Assembly (NCBI GenBank): GCA_945869365.1
Contig: CAMBOW010000035.1
Location: forward strand, 1-17,536
Length of the DNA stretch: 17,536 nt
Direction: 5' to 3'
Origin: Flavobacterium psychrophilum
GTDB lineage: Bacteria > Bacteroidota > Bacteroidia > Flavobacteriales > Flavobacteriaceae
Shown: piece after piece, positions 1 to 7,648 of the stretch
Layout of the letters: each line of letters starts with the position of its first letter
How positions within the stretch are numbered: position 1 is the stretch's first letter
Notes under the pieces: generated by a model
Told to the model about the DNA's origin: nothing
What the model saw: the letters and a program-made list of their open reading frames with translations, nothing else
Database searches by the model: none
Made by a program: the position numbers and the translations under genes

Positions 1-708
1 ACCAACCTAGATAAAAAAAGCAGCGGCATCCAAACCGCGCAAGTGGGTGCCAAATTTATGGTCTATGACCCCATGATGAATTATGAAGAAAAAATAAATA
101 AATACAGTTGGAAAGCCAATCATAAATTCAATTGGCGCCAATTTATTCCGGCCATTGCTGTGTATGGAGGTTTAATTCTAAACAACGACGCCAAATTTAA
201 CAGACCCTATTCTGTTCCGCAATTAAACACTTCTGGATTAAAGGGCATGGTACTCACGCAAAATCAGTTTGGTCGATTTGCCTTGATTACCAATTTTGGC
301 ATTACAAACTTTGGGTTAGCCAATTACGAATCATTTGATTATGTAGTGAGTCTCACACGAGGCATAAATGACCGCTGGTCTATTTTACTCGAAAACCAAG
401 GTATGAACAGCAAAGTCTACCGCAACACTTTATTTCGTGCCGGTGGCGCCTGTTTATTGGTCGAGAATTTGCAAGTTGATGCCGCCCTAGCCAGCAGCGT
501 AACCAACGAACCGGGACAGGTGATTGCCAATCTGGGCTTTTCGTGGCGATTTGACGCCAATTACAGCGAAGTGATGCTGCGCATTCCCAAAGAAAAAAAG
601 AACGGAAAAGGCGGAAAAGACAGCACGAACAAAAAAGACAAAAAAGACGACTCCAAGACCAAAGTGCGCACAGACGGCTTTGACAACAGTTCGCGCAAAA
701 CCAAGTAG
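1..708 (+). CDS. Outer-membrane beta-barrel 'transporter' (PF13557-like), 5'-truncated by the window edge
   Basis: The reading frame is open from base 1 with no stop, so the gene starts upstream; the GTG at 43 is only an internal valine codon. The visible 235 residues show alternating hydrophobic/polar strands with many aromatic residues. Examples are the segments around FGLANYESFDYVV and DRWSILLENQG, and a final strand IANLGFSWRF near residue 180. This resembles the 'putative MetA-pathway of phenol degradation / transporter' outer-membrane family common in Flavobacterium. After the last likely strand comes a tail of roughly 45 residues very rich in Lys, Asp, Gly and Ser, which is odd for an outer-membrane barrel. 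The stop TAG at 706-708 lies 3 nt before the next ATG, so the two genes are probably co-transcribed. The substrate cannot be told from sequence. The family assignment is by recognition, not a search. Confidence 0.6.
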   Translation, partial: TNLDKKSSGIQTAQVGAKFMVYDPMMNYEEKINKYSWKANHKFNWRQFIPAIAVYGGLILNNDAKFNRPYSVPQLNTSGLKGMVLTQNQFGRFALITNFGITNFGLANYESFDYVVSLTRGINDRWSILLENQGMNSKVYRNTLFRAGGACLLVENLQVDAALASSVTNEPGQVIANLGFSWRFDANYSEVMLRIPKEKKNGKGGKDSTNKKDKKDDSKTKVRTDGFDNSSRKTK

Positions 709-711
709 CCC

Positions 712-1830
712 ATGATTAACATTCGCGAAGCCAAGACCAAAAAAGAACTGAAGCAATTTATCTTGTTTTCGTTTGATTTATATAAAGACAATCCCAATTG
801 GATTCCGCCCCTAATTCAGGACGAATTAGTCACCTTTGACAAAACCCAAAACCCGGTTTTTGAAAACGCTGAAGCCTATTTTTATTGCGCTTACAAAGAC
901 GGAAAAATGGTGGGCAAAGTGGCTGCAATCATCAATTGGACCGAGGTAAATGACTTGGGCAAAAAGAAAGTCCGTTTCGGTTGGTTTGATGTAATTGATG
1001 ACATCGAAGTGACCAAAGCCCTACTCGAAAAAGTATACGAACTAGGCAAAAAGCACAACCTAGAAGAAGTGGAAGGTCCGATGGGATTTTCGAACATGGA
1101 TAAAGTAGGCTTGCTCACCGAAGGCTTTGAACACATAGGCACCATGATTACGTGGTACAACAACCCGTATTATGTGACGCATTTTGAACAATTGGGTTAC
1201 GTGAAAGAAAAGCAATTTTTAGAAAGTGTATTTCCTTTTGCCAACGTGAAACTCGAAGTATTTGAGCGCACCTCCGGCTTTATTTGCAAACGCTACCAAT
1301 TGCGTGTGGTAAATTGCAAATCGACCAAAGAAGTCCTGAAATATGCCGACCAAATGTTTGATTTGTTTAACGAATGTTACGCCAAATTGTCTTCGTTTGT
1401 GCCGATTTCAGCTGCCCAAAAAGAGTTTTTCAAGAAAAAATACATGGGCATGATCAACCCCGAATTCATCAATTTTGTATTTGATGCCAACGACAAAATG
1501 ATCGCCTTCAGTATCATTATGCCTTCACTTACGGAAGCGCTCAAAAAGGCAAACGGACGCTTATTTCCCTTTGGTTGGTACCATTTGTGGCGGGCCAAAA
1601 CCAAAACAAATGCCATCTTGTTCTACCTGATTGGCATTCATCCCGATTACCAAAACAAAGGCGTTACGGCTCCGATGTTTATCGAATACTTCAATGCTTT
1701 TAAACGATTTGGAATTGAAACCTGCATTCGCACACCCGAACTCGACGAAAACAACGCCATCCATAATTTATGGAAGACGTTTGATCCAGTGATTCATAAA
1801 AGGAGATGTACGTATATGAAAAAATTGTAG
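712..1830 (+). CDS. GNAT-like N-acetyltransferase, YghO-type (372 aa)
   Basis: The 372-residue protein starts at ATG 712, 3 nt after the previous stop. The C-terminal half carries a GNAT-type acetyl-CoA binding pattern, IGIHPDYQNKGV at residues 307-318 (beta strand, then Q-x-x-G-V). Near residues 45-65 there is an EAYFYCAYKDGKMVGKVAAI segment, typical of the beta2-beta3 hairpin of the acetyltransferase fold. The protein is about twice the length of a single GNAT domain, as in the YghO-like family, which is sometimes annotated as hypothetical or as 'GTP cyclohydrolase' in flavobacteria; nothing here supports a cyclohydrolase. It probably acylates an unknown small molecule or protein in the cytosol. 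Tight spacing to the upstream outer-membrane gene suggests one transcript, but does not suggest a shared function. A heptad repeat array begins at the base right after its TAG stop. Confidence 0.65.
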   Translation: MINIREAKTKKELKQFILFSFDLYKDNPNWIPPLIQDELVTFDKTQNPVFENAEAYFYCAYKDGKMVGKVAAIINWTEVNDLGKKKVRFGWFDVIDDIEVTKALLEKVYELGKKHNLEEVEGPMGFSNMDKVGLLTEGFEHIGTMITWYNNPYYVTHFEQLGYVKEKQFLESVFPFANVKLEVFERTSGFICKRYQLRVVNCKSTKEVLKYADQMFDLFNECYAKLSSFVPISAAQKEFFKKKYMGMINPEFINFVFDANDKMIAFSIIMPSLTEALKKANGRLFPFGWYHLWRAKTKTNAILFYLIGIHPDYQNKGVTAPMFIEYFNAFKRFGIETCIRTPELDENNAIHNLWKTFDPVIHKRRCTYMKKL

Positions 1831-1948
1831 GTTTCATGTTTCACGTTTCAGGTTGTAATAGTATTCTAAGAACAAAAATGAATACAGTAAATAGTATACT
1901 AAATTTTTCTAAGAACGAACTTGAAACCTGAAACTTGAAACCTGAAAC
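1831..1948. repeat. 24-bp imperfect inverted repeat made of GTTTCA heptads
   Basis: The left arm 1831-1854 consists of the heptads GTTTCAT, GTTTCAC, GTTTCAG and a final GTT. Its reverse complement matches 1925-1948 at 22 of 24 positions, with about 70 bp between the arms. The arrangement sits between two convergent genes, so a transcript from either side could form the same long hairpin. A bidirectional terminator or RNA 3'-end stabiliser is possible but is inference; there is no U-tract directly after either arm. Confidence 0.7.
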
Positions 1949-1988
1949 AAGGCGTTAGCCTTTATACCTGAAACTTGAAACTTTAAAC
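1919..1988 (-). repeat. Heptad array CTTGAAA/CCTGAAA downstream of the oxoamine synthase
   Basis: Plus-strand heptads CTTGAAA and CCTGAAA alternate over 1920-1947. After a small hairpin they resume at 1967-1988. Read on the minus strand, which is the sense strand of the gene ending at 1996, they are GTTTCAG/GTTTCAA units. The array starts 7 nt after that gene's stop codon. Confidence 0.75.
1949..1963. terminator. Small perfect hairpin inside the heptad array
   Basis: AAGGC-GTTA-GCCTT forms a perfect 5-bp stem with a 4-nt loop, interrupting the two halves of the heptad array. It has short A- and T-rich flanks but no long U-tract, so a terminator role for the minus-strand gene is only a possibility. 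Confidence 0.3.
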
Positions 1989-1995
1989 AAAAAAC

Positions 1996-3255
1996 TTAAG
2001 AAACATCCACCGTAGTCTGAGCCGCAATAGTTTTATAGGTACCATTCACTAACTTTTCGCGAATGGCTTCAAAGGCAGACAAGGTTTCGTCGATGTCAGC
2101 CAAGGTGTGGGATGCCGTTGGAATCATGCGCAACAAGATAATTCCTTTGGGGATAACCGGGTAGACCACAATAGAAAGGAAGATACCGTAATTTTCGCGC
2201 AAATCATTCACCATAATCATTGCTTCGGGAATGGATCCTTCTAAGTATACCGGTGTAATACAGGTATTGGTGTCGCCAATGTTAAACCCGCGACTGGTCA
2301 ATCCGTGTTGCAGGGCGTGCACATTTACCCATAATTTGTCTTTAATCTCAGACGATTTACGCAACAACTCCAAACGCTTTAATGATCCTACGGTTTGGAT
2401 CATCGGCAAGGCTTTAGCAAACATCTGCGAACGCAAATTGTATTTCAAGTAATCAATAATGTCTTTATCTGCTGCTACAAATGCACCAATATTGGCCATC
2501 GATTTGGCAAATGTCGAGAAATACACGTCGATGCCGTCTTGGCAACCTTGCTCCTCACCTGCTCCAGCGCCTGTTTTTCCTAAGGTTCCAAATCCGTGTG
2601 CATCATCAACCAACAAACGGAAATTGTATTTTTTCTTCATTTCAACCACTTCCTTCAATTTGCCTTGTTGGCCTCGCATCCCAAAAACCCCTTCGGTGAT
2701 AAACAAAATCCCTCCGCCCGTAGTTTCGGCTAATTTTGTGGCACGCTGTAGATTTTTTTCCATACTCTCCACATCGTTGTGTCGATAAGTAAATCGTTTG
2801 CCACTGTGCAAGCGCACGCCGTCAATAATGCAAGCATGGGCATCTACATCATACACAATTACATCGTTTCTCGTAACCAAAGCGTCGATGGTTGATAAAA
2901 TACCTTGGTACCCAAAATTAAGTAAATAGGCTGATTCTTTGCTCACAAATGCAGCCAATTCTTGCTCCAATTGTTCATGGTATTGGGTGTGTCCACTCAT
3001 CATGCGCGCACCCATCGGGTAGGCTGCTCCATATTGTATTGCCGCATCGGTATCGGCTTGGCGTACTTCGGGGTGATTGGCTAAGCCTAAATAATCATTT
3101 AAACTCCAGTTCAATATAGTTTTGCCTTGAAATTGCATTCTCGGCCCTAATTCTCCTTCTAATTTGGGAAATACAAAATAGCCCTCAGCTTGAGAAGCCC
3201 ATTTTCCTAGTGGTCCTTTGTTGTTCTGTATGCGTTCAAATAAATCTTTTACCAT
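1996..3255 (-). CDS. PLP-dependent alpha-oxoamine synthase (serine palmitoyltransferase / CapA-SulA / KBL type)
   Basis: This 419-aa fold-type I PLP enzyme belongs to the family that condenses an amino acid with an acyl thioester and loses CO2 (KBL, BioF, serine palmitoyltransferase, cysteate acyltransferase). The PLP lysine is K251 in STFAKSMANIG. The cofactor aspartate is in VDDAHGFG (residues 216-223), H140 stacks on the ring in YDVDAHACI, and NDYLGLANHP at 53-62 is the usual N-terminal signature. ATG 3255 (MVKDLFER) was chosen because it follows the promoter at 3300-3329; an upstream TTG at 3303 lies within the -7 element. In Bacteroidota this branch is associated with sphingolipid or sulfonolipid (capnine) head-group formation, but substrate choice (serine, cysteate, glycine, alanine) cannot be read from this sequence. 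No biotin or threonine-degradation genes lie nearby, so BioF or KBL roles have no local support. Confidence 0.8.
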   Translation of the reverse strand: MVKDLFERIQNNKGPLGKWASQAEGYFVFPKLEGELGPRMQFQGKTILNWSLNDYLGLANHPEVRQADTDAAIQYGAAYPMGARMMSGHTQYHEQLEQELAAFVSKESAYLLNFGYQGILSTIDALVTRNDVIVYDVDAHACIIDGVRLHSGKRFTYRHNDVESMEKNLQRATKLAETTGGGILFITEGVFGMRGQQGKLKEVVEMKKKYNFRLLVDDAHGFGTLGKTGAGAGEEQGCQDGIDVYFSTFAKSMANIGAFVAADKDIIDYLKYNLRSQMFAKALPMIQTVGSLKRLELLRKSSEIKDKLWVNVHALQHGLTSRGFNIGDTNTCITPVYLEGSIPEAMIMVNDLRENYGIFLSIVVYPVIPKGIILLRMIPTASHTLADIDETLSAFEAIREKLVNGTYKTIAAQTTVDVS

Positions 3256-3299
3256 GGCGAATGTTGTGAATAATAGCGTTGTAATCCTTGAATTTAGGC

Positions 3300-3329
3300 G
3301 CAAAAATAGGGCTAAAAAAGCAAAGCAAA
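3300..3329 (-). promoter_or_regulatory. Bacteroidota promoter for the oxoamine synthase
   Basis: On the minus strand a TTTG (-33, 3329-3326) is followed after 17 nt by TATTTTTGC (-7, 3308-3300), a full match to TAnnTTTGC. The expected transcript starts near 3295, giving a leader of about 40 nt before ATG 3255. Confidence 0.7.
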
Positions 3330-3371
3330 AAAACTTTGACTAAATAAATATTCACAATTAAAGCGACTCAA

Positions 3372-3403
3372 TTGTTGGCATCTAAATTGGGCTTCTATCT
3401 TTG
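3372..3403 (+). promoter_or_regulatory. Bacteroidota promoter for rdgB
   Basis: TATCTTTGC at 3396-3404 matches TAnnTTTGC. TTG triplets at 3372-3374 and 3375-3377, 18-21 nt upstream, can serve as the -33 element. The start would fall near 3409, so the ATG at 3423 is the gene start and upstream in-frame TTG codons are excluded. Confidence 0.65.
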
Positions 3404-3422
3404 CAAACAAAATTTACAACTG

Positions 3423-3995
3423 ATGAAAATTGTATTTGCTTCAAACAATCCCAACAAACTAAAAGAAATTCAACTGCTTCTTCCTAGCGCAATAGAATTG
3501 GTGAGTTTGGCCGATATTGGTTGCACCGAAGATATCCCCGAAACTGCCGAAACCATAGAAGGAAACGCGATTTTAAAAGCCGATTACGTGACCAACACCT
3601 TTGGTCTCAACTGCTTTGCCGACGACACCGGATTGGAAATCACAGCCCTGAATGGAGAGCCTGGTGTATACTCGGCGCGGTATGCCGGCGAACAAAAAAG
3701 TGCCGATGACAATATGCAAAAAGTGTTGCAAAACTTGGCTGATGCAACTGATCGATCGGCGCAGTTTAAAACGGTAATTGCCTTAAATTTAGGCGGAAAA
3801 CAGCACTTATTTACAGGAATTGTAAAAGGTGAAATTACACAAGAAAAAAAAGGAGGCAACGGATTTGGATATGATCCTATTTTTAAAGCCCAAGGTCAAG
3901 ACAAAACCTTCGCCGAACTTACCACACTGGAAAAAGCCAGCTGCAGTCATCGCGCAATTGCAGTGCAGCAATTAATAAAGTTCTTAACAACCTAG
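3423..3995 (+). CDS. rdgB: Non-canonical purine NTP pyrophosphatase (RdgB/HAM1)
   Basis: This 190-aa cytosolic enzyme hydrolyses dITP, ITP and XTP to the monophosphate plus pyrophosphate, keeping deaminated purines out of DNA and RNA. Family signatures in order: FASNNPNKLKEI at 5-16 (nucleotide/phosphate binding), FADDTGLEI at 65-73 with the catalytic Asp region, PGVYSARYAG at 80-89, GGNGFGYDPIF at 144-154, and SHRAIAV at 175-181. Length matches the usual 190-200 residues. The start ATG 3423 follows the promoter ending at 3404; a longer reading from TTG 3372 would begin inside the promoter. It is transcribed away from the oxoamine synthase, with both promoters in the 167-bp intergenic region. 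Confidence 0.93.
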   Translation: MKIVFASNNPNKLKEIQLLLPSAIELVSLADIGCTEDIPETAETIEGNAILKADYVTNTFGLNCFADDTGLEITALNGEPGVYSARYAGEQKSADDNMQKVLQNLADATDRSAQFKTVIALNLGGKQHLFTGIVKGEITQEKKGGNGFGYDPIFKAQGQDKTFAELTTLEKASCSHRAIAVQQLIKFLTT

Positions 3996-4120
3996 TAAAC
4001 GCTATTTTCTCTTTCAAAAGTGGCTTGACAGCCGTATACAAATTCTATCTCAATTCTAACTTATATCTAAATTACTGATTTTCAATTAGTAACAAATTAG
4101 ATTATCTCACTTATTAGCCC

Positions 4121-4129
4121 TACTTTTGC
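4121..4129 (+). promoter_or_regulatory. -7 promoter element for the DEAD-box helicase
   Basis: TACTTTTGC matches TAnnTTTGC, 21 nt before ATG 4151, so the leader would be only about 15 nt. No clear TTTG is seen at the -33 distance. Confidence 0.55.
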
Positions 4130-4150
4130 CCCAAATTTTAAAAACAAAGA

Positions 4151-6082
4151 ATGAACAAATTTGAACAATTAGGTCTGAATGAGTCGCTACTGCTGGCGAT
4201 CAAAGATCTAGGATTTGAGAATCCGTCAGAAGTGCAAGAAAAAGCGATTCCAATACTATTGGAAAAAGACACTGATTTAGTTGCTTTAGCACAAACAGGA
4301 ACAGGGAAAACGGCAGCATTTGGCTTTCCGCTGATTCAAAAAATTGATGCTGAAAATAGAAGTACGCAAGCCTTAATTTTATCTCCAACGCGTGAATTGT
4401 GTTTGCAAATCACCAACGAGATCAAACAATACTCCAAATACGTAAACGGATTGCACACGGTGGCAATCTATGGCGGGGCCAGTATTACCGAACAAGCGCG
4501 TGACATTAAACGCGGTGCACAAATCATTGTAGCTACTCCCGGTAGAATGCAAGACATGATCAATCGAGGATTGGTCAACATTAAAAACATCAATTACTGT
4601 ATTTTGGACGAGGCCGATGAAATGCTAAACATGGGCTTCTACGAAGACATCGTTTCTATTTTATCAGATACCCCAGACGACAAAAGCACTTGGTTATTCT
4701 CGGCAACCATGCCGGCTGAAGTAGCTCGTATTGCGAAGAAATTTATGCACGAGCCTGCTGAAGTAACCGTAGGAACCAAAAACTCCGGATCGGCAACCGT
4801 ATCACACGAATTTTACTGTGTAAATGCCCGTGACCGATACGAAGCCTTGAAACGATTGGCCGATGCCAATCCCGATATTTTCTCGGTGGTATTTTGCCGC
4901 ACCAAACGTGACACCCAAGCGGTGGCAGAAAAATTGATCGAAGATGGATACAGCGCTGCAGCCTTGCACGGCGATTTATCTCAAGCGCAACGCGATGGTG
5001 TAATGAAGTCGTTTCGTGGACGTCAGATTCAAATGTTGGTGGCCACTGATGTAGCTGCCCGTGGAATTGACGTAGAAAATATTACCCACGTAGTAAACTA
5101 CCAATTGCCCGACGAAATCGAAACCTACACCCACCGTTCAGGTCGAACCGGACGTGCAGGCAAATTAGGGACTTCTATCGTAATTATCACGAAAAGTGAA
5201 TTGCGTAAAATTTCGTCTATTGAGCGCATCATCAAACAAAAGTTCGAAGAAAAAACAATCCCTAGCGGAATTGAAATCTGCGAAATTCAGTTGTTGCACT
5301 TGGCCAATAAAATAAAAGATACCGAAGTAGATCACGAAATTGACAACTACTTGCCAGCCATTAACGACGTGTTGGACGGATTGAGTAAAGAAGAATTGAT
5401 CAAGAAAATGGTGTCGGTAGAGTTTAACCGATTTATCGCCTACTACAAAAAGAAACGCGATTTATCAGGCGAAAAAGGTGATCGTCCAGAAAGAGGATCT
5501 GAACCAAGAGAAATTCGTGCGGGAGATCCGGTGCGTTATTTTGTAAACATTGGTTCACGCGATGATTTTGATTGGATGCAATTGAAAGATTTCTTGAAAG
5601 AAACCTTAGACTTGGGTCGTGATGACGTATTTAAAGTAGACGTAAAAGAAGGGTTCTCTTTCTTTAATACAGATGGAGAACACACCGATAAAGTAATGAG
5701 CATTTTGAATGGCTTTAGCTTAAACGGACGTCGCATCAACGTAGAAATATCCAAAAACGAAGGCGGTGGCGGAAGCAGCAGCGGACGAAGAGACCACAAC
5801 GGAAGAAGTTCTGGTGGTGGATTTGGCGGCGGCAGAAGCAGCGGCGGCGGTGGATTTGGACGTGAACGCAGCAGTGCACCTCGTGCTGGTGGCAGCGGTT
5901 TTGGACCAAAAAAAGAAAGTGGATTTGGCGGACGCAGCGAAAGCCGTAGCAGCGGATTCGGATCGGATCGTCCTGCACGACGTTCGGATGCTCCCAAGCC
6001 AGAAGGATTCAGCTCTAGAGCACCAAGACGATCAGAATCATTTGGCGACAGCCCACGTCCGAAACGCCCTAGAAAAGACTAA
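4151..6082 (+). CDS. DEAD-box ATP-dependent RNA helicase (DeaD/CsdA-DbpA type) with Gly/Ser/Arg-rich tail
   Basis: This 643-aa RNA helicase unwinds or remodels RNA duplexes with ATP, in ribosome assembly or mRNA turnover and often in the cold. The Q motif region is GFENPSEVQEKAIP. Motif I is AQTGTGKT (47-54), Ia PTRELCLQI, Ib TPGR, II DEAD (153-156), III SAT (184-186), V ATDVAARGID and VI HRSGRTGR (328-335). Residues about 461-538 form a DbpA-like RNA-binding (RRM-type) domain beginning VRYFVNIG. The last 100 or so residues are low-complexity Gly/Ser/Arg/Phe (GGGFG, GGRSSGGGG) and end in a basic Pro/Arg/Lys tail, a likely disordered RNA-binding region. It is monocistronic or weakly linked to the next gene 91 bp downstream. 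Whether it is orthologous to CsdA, DbpA or RhlE cannot be settled here. Confidence 0.93.
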   Translation: MNKFEQLGLNESLLLAIKDLGFENPSEVQEKAIPILLEKDTDLVALAQTGTGKTAAFGFPLIQKIDAENRSTQALILSPTRELCLQITNEIKQYSKYVNGLHTVAIYGGASITEQARDIKRGAQIIVATPGRMQDMINRGLVNIKNINYCILDEADEMLNMGFYEDIVSILSDTPDDKSTWLFSATMPAEVARIAKKFMHEPAEVTVGTKNSGSATVSHEFYCVNARDRYEALKRLADANPDIFSVVFCRTKRDTQAVAEKLIEDGYSAAALHGDLSQAQRDGVMKSFRGRQIQMLVATDVAARGIDVENITHVVNYQLPDEIETYTHRSGRTGRAGKLGTSIVIITKSELRKISSIERIIKQKFEEKTIPSGIEICEIQLLHLANKIKDTEVDHEIDNYLPAINDVLDGLSKEELIKKMVSVEFNRFIAYYKKKRDLSGEKGDRPERGSEPREIRAGDPVRYFVNIGSRDDFDWMQLKDFLKETLDLGRDDVFKVDVKEGFSFFNTDGEHTDKVMSILNGFSLNGRRINVEISKNEGGGGSSSGRRDHNGRSSGGGFGGGRSSGGGGFGRERSSAPRAGGSGFGPKKESGFGGRSESRSSGFGSDRPARRSDAPKPEGFSSRAPRRSESFGDSPRPKRPRKD

Positions 6083-6173
6083 CTTTGGTTTGTTAATTTT
6101 CTACTAATTATAGCTTAGGCTACCCAATATCTTAGTTCGTTTTAGTACTTTTAGGCCTTCTAAAAAACAAAAC

Positions 6174-6941
6174 ATGCGGTATTGGGTAGTCTTTTTTTTA
6201 ATGTGTTTTTCAGCCGCTCTAACAGCGCAAGAAATTGACACTCCCAAAAAAGTTTCGGGGATTATCCTCAACGACAACAGCAAAACACCCATTGAGAATG
6301 TCAATGTGATCAACCTCAACAAAGTGCTAGGTACCGTAACCAATGCCAAAGGGTATTTTGAATTGGACGTTTCTGCCAACGACACCTTACACATTTCCTA
6401 TATTGGGTTTCAATCGCTCAAAATTCGGGTCACCAACGACTGGATCAAAAGCGGTAAAACCAATATTCAACTCACGGAAAAAGCGATTGCGCTTGAAGAA
6501 GTGAACATCATGCCCTATTACCTCACGGGCTATTTGGAGGTAGACACCAAATTAATTCCTACAGCCGAAAATTACCGCTACAGCATTTCGGGTTTGCAGC
6601 AAGGCTACGAAGCCGGCGAAAACTCCCCCAATGCCTTTGGACGCGTATTGGGTTCTATTTTTAATCCGGCCGATATGCTCTACAATTTCTTCGGAAAAAA
6701 ATCGGTAGAATTGAAGCGATTAAAAAAGATGAAAAAAGACGACACCGTGCGCAACCTTTTGGAATCTAAATTTGATCGAGAAACTTTGGCCGTTTTGTTG
6801 GGCGTCGACAAAAAAGAAATTGCAGAAATTATGCAGCGTTGCAACTATTCGGAAGCATTTATTAAAACCGCCAATGACTTGCAAATCATGGATGCCATTA
6901 GCGAATGCTACGAAGAATACAAAATTCTCAAAAAGAAATAA
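6174..6941 (+). CDS. Secreted CarboxypepD_reg-like domain protein with unrecognised C-terminal region
   Basis: This 255-aa protein has a signal peptide (MRYWVVFFLMCFSAALTA, cleavage near residue 18). Residues about 26-111 form a CarboxypepD_reg-like beta-sandwich: VSGIILNDNSKTPIENVNV, GTVTNAKGYFELDV, LHISYIGFQSLKI, ending LEEVNIMP. In Bacteroidota this domain is the usual N-terminal module of TonB-dependent receptors, but no plug or barrel follows here. Instead there are about 140 residues, the last 75 charged and apparently helical (LKRLKKMKKDDTVRNLL onward), that I do not recognise. The protein is probably periplasmic or surface-exposed. Upstream, TACTTTTA at 6146-6153 is a one-mismatch -7 element. 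Its TAA stop (6939-6941) directly abuts the stop of convergent trmH with no base between. Confidence 0.75.
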   Translation: MRYWVVFFLMCFSAALTAQEIDTPKKVSGIILNDNSKTPIENVNVINLNKVLGTVTNAKGYFELDVSANDTLHISYIGFQSLKIRVTNDWIKSGKTNIQLTEKAIALEEVNIMPYYLTGYLEVDTKLIPTAENYRYSISGLQQGYEAGENSPNAFGRVLGSIFNPADMLYNFFGKKSVELKRLKKMKKDDTVRNLLESKFDRETLAVLLGVDKKEIAEIMQRCNYSEAFIKTANDLQIMDAISECYEEYKILKKK

Positions 6942-7604
6942 TTAGCCCTTTCGTTCGGCAAAATACCGCGCCTCAATTCGCTTGATGTCTTTGATGGTAT
7001 TGCGTGCCCAATCAATTCGTTTTTGTAAAATCTCTTCTTCCTTTAGTTGCCAATTTAAATCTGAATGATGCAATCTACTCATCAAATTTTGAATGATAAT
7101 CGCGGCCGAAACCGAAATATTTAAGCTTTCGGTAAAACCCCGCATCGGAATTTTCAAAAAGCCATCGGCCTGATCTAGTACTTCTTGTGACAAGCCATCG
7201 CGCTCGGTACCAAAAAACAAGGCAGCCGGTTGCGTGATATCAAAATCATCCAACAAACAATCATTTTCGTGCGGAGTAGTGGCGATGATGCGATAATTTT
7301 TGGCTTTCAAACTTTGAATACAATCTGAAATCGATTCAAACCGATTGACATCTACCCATTTTTGGGCTCCCATGGCAATTTCTTTATCAATGCTTTTGCC
7401 AAATTTTTCCTCGACTACATTCAATTGTTGAATCCCAAACACCTCACAACTGCGCATCACAGCACTGGTGTTGTGCAATTGAAACACATCTTCTATCGCC
7501 ACCGTAAAATGATTGGTGCGTTGGGACAACACCTTGAGAAACTTCTCTTTTCGGGCGTCGGTTAGGAATTCTTCTAAGTAGGCCAAGTAGTCGAGATCAG
7601 GCAT
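6942..7604 (-). CDS. trmH: tRNA (guanosine-18-2'-O)-methyltransferase, SPOUT family (TrmH)
   Basis: This 220-aa SpoU/TrmH-type 2'-O-methyltransferase uses SAM. Motif 1 is HNTSAVMRSCEVFGI (N45, R51), motif 2 ALFFGTERDGLS (128-139) and motif 3 IPMRGFTESLNISVSAAI (152-169, with E159, N162 and S164). These are the knot-forming SAM and RNA binding elements of the fold. Length, the short N-terminal extension and the C-terminal helix RIDWARNTIKDIKRIE fit TrmH (tRNA Gm18) better than the longer RlmB or TsnR proteins; related SpoU enzymes remain possible. A perfect TATTTTTGC -7 element lies at 7621-7629 on the minus strand, just upstream. It is divergent from the sirtuin, with 44 bp between the start codons. 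Confidence 0.85.
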   Translation of the reverse strand: MPDLDYLAYLEEFLTDARKEKFLKVLSQRTNHFTVAIEDVFQLHNTSAVMRSCEVFGIQQLNVVEEKFGKSIDKEIAMGAQKWVDVNRFESISDCIQSLKAKNYRIIATTPHENDCLLDDFDITQPAALFFGTERDGLSQEVLDQADGFLKIPMRGFTESLNISVSAAIIIQNLMSRLHHSDLNWQLKEEEILQKRIDWARNTIKDIKRIEARYFAERKG

Positions 7605-7612
7605 AGATTGTT

Positions 7613-7620
7613 TAATTTTG
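7613..7620 (+). promoter_or_regulatory. Candidate -7 element for the sirtuin gene
   Basis: TAATTTTG followed by GC matches TAnnTTTGnC loosely, with a start expected near 7627 and ATG at 7649. No convincing -33 TTTG is present. It directly abuts the opposing trmH -7 box. Confidence 0.4.
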
Positions 7621-7629
7621 GCAAAAATA
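7621..7629 (-). promoter_or_regulatory. -7 promoter element for trmH
   Basis: The minus strand reads TATTTTTGC, a full match to TAnnTTTGC, 16 nt upstream of the trmH ATG. The -33 region is only T-rich. Confidence 0.6.
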
Positions 7630-7648
7630 CAAAAAGCCCTTTCGGATT

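Noticed and set aside
712..1830. GTP cyclohydrolase, a label sometimes attached to this family
   Set aside because: None of the zinc or GTP-binding motifs of FolE or RibA are present; the visible motif is GNAT-like.
3256..3303. TTG at 3303 as start of the oxoamine synthase (16 extra residues)
   Set aside because: It lies within the TATTTTTGC promoter element, and the family N-terminus MVKDLFERIQ fits ATG 3255.
3372..3422. TTG at 3372 as start of rdgB
   Set aside because: It overlaps the -33/-7 promoter; the conserved MKIVFASNN start is at 3423.
5536..5997. 153-aa minus-strand frame and a 113-aa plus-strand frame (5766-6107) over the helicase tail
   Set aside because: They are Pro/Leu- or Ala/Asp-rich shadows of the Gly/Ser/Arg-coding low-complexity region.
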